Source: Balanoglossus misakiensis (lineage: Eukaryota; Hemichordata). Taken from it: a DNA stretch of 64,000 nucleotides. The stretch lies in assembly GCA_040954595.2 (NCBI GenBank), contig CM082583.2, positions 12,834,001 to 12,898,000 of the forward strand, written 5' to 3'. The position numbers and the translations under genes are program-made. Positions 63,885-64,000 of this stretch are shown here, in pieces. The stretch's first letter is position 1, and every line of letters begins with the position of its first letter. The notes below the pieces were generated by a model that worked only from the letters and a program-made list of their open reading frames with translations, was not told where the DNA came from and did no database searches.

Positions 63885-64000
63885 GTGAGTATCATTGGCA
63901 CGCGTGTTGCGCGACAGGTGTAGTCATCTGTCGGACAATGCCTGTCTATTTATGTAACGAATACAATGTTAATTGCAGCTGCAGGCGACCTAAGTTTATT

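Overview
The window is nuclear DNA of an animal. Every recognised gene is split by GT-AG introns, gene density is low, and ATC/ATG microsatellites, poly-G tracts and inverted-repeat elements sit in non-coding DNA. The families present fit a bilaterian, probably a marine invertebrate of the amphioxus/hemichordate kind or possibly a mollusc: COPE, a TTLL6/13-type tubulin glutamylase, a GPR161-like receptor, an HNK-1-type sulfotransferase and a divergent nicotinic receptor. The sequence alone does not settle the species.

Layout. 0.3-3.0 kb (minus): the first six coding exons of a TTLL6/TTLL13-like glutamylase whose C-terminal part lies beyond the left edge. 8.6-25.4 kb (plus): a complete 11-exon coatomer epsilon gene (298 aa), head-to-head with TTLL; a probable non-coding first TTLL exon near 7.87 kb leaves about 0.7 kb of shared promoter DNA. 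COPE introns carry a ~690 bp long-inverted-repeat element, a pair of opposed triplet repeats and two hairpin-forming palindromes. 25.4-31.3 kb: intergenic. 31.3-38.0 kb (minus): a complete 3-exon rhodopsin-class GPCR (437 aa), closest by motif to GPR161. 38.0-43.2 kb: intergenic, with a full CTCF-consensus site. 43.2-44.8 kb (plus): a 3-exon Golgi-type carbohydrate sulfotransferase (345 aa). 46.9-51.3 kb (minus): a complete 6-exon nicotinic acetylcholine receptor alpha-type subunit (473 aa) with the exon sizes typical of the family, probably with extra 5' UTR exons to ~53.7 kb. 53.8-63.8 kb: no recognisable gene. 63.8 kb (plus): a probable signal-peptide exon of a gene continuing past the right edge, built like exon 1 of the nicotinic gene.

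The genes do not form a pathway. COPE and TTLL are general cell machinery (COPI vesicles, microtubule glutamylation, the latter typical of cilia), while the GPCR, sulfotransferase and nicotinic subunit are membrane or secretory proteins of lineage-expanded families. I found no CRISPR array, operon, integrated virus or clearly new multi-gene system. The most unusual items are the two COPE-intron palindromes (one with perfect 43-bp arms), the TTAA-bounded element, the CTCF-type site, the all-C tract at a nicotinic splice acceptor, the cysteine cluster in that receptor's loop, and the possible second receptor gene at the right edge. Exon boundaries were derived by hand from splice signals, reading-frame continuity and remembered family sequences; no database search was run.
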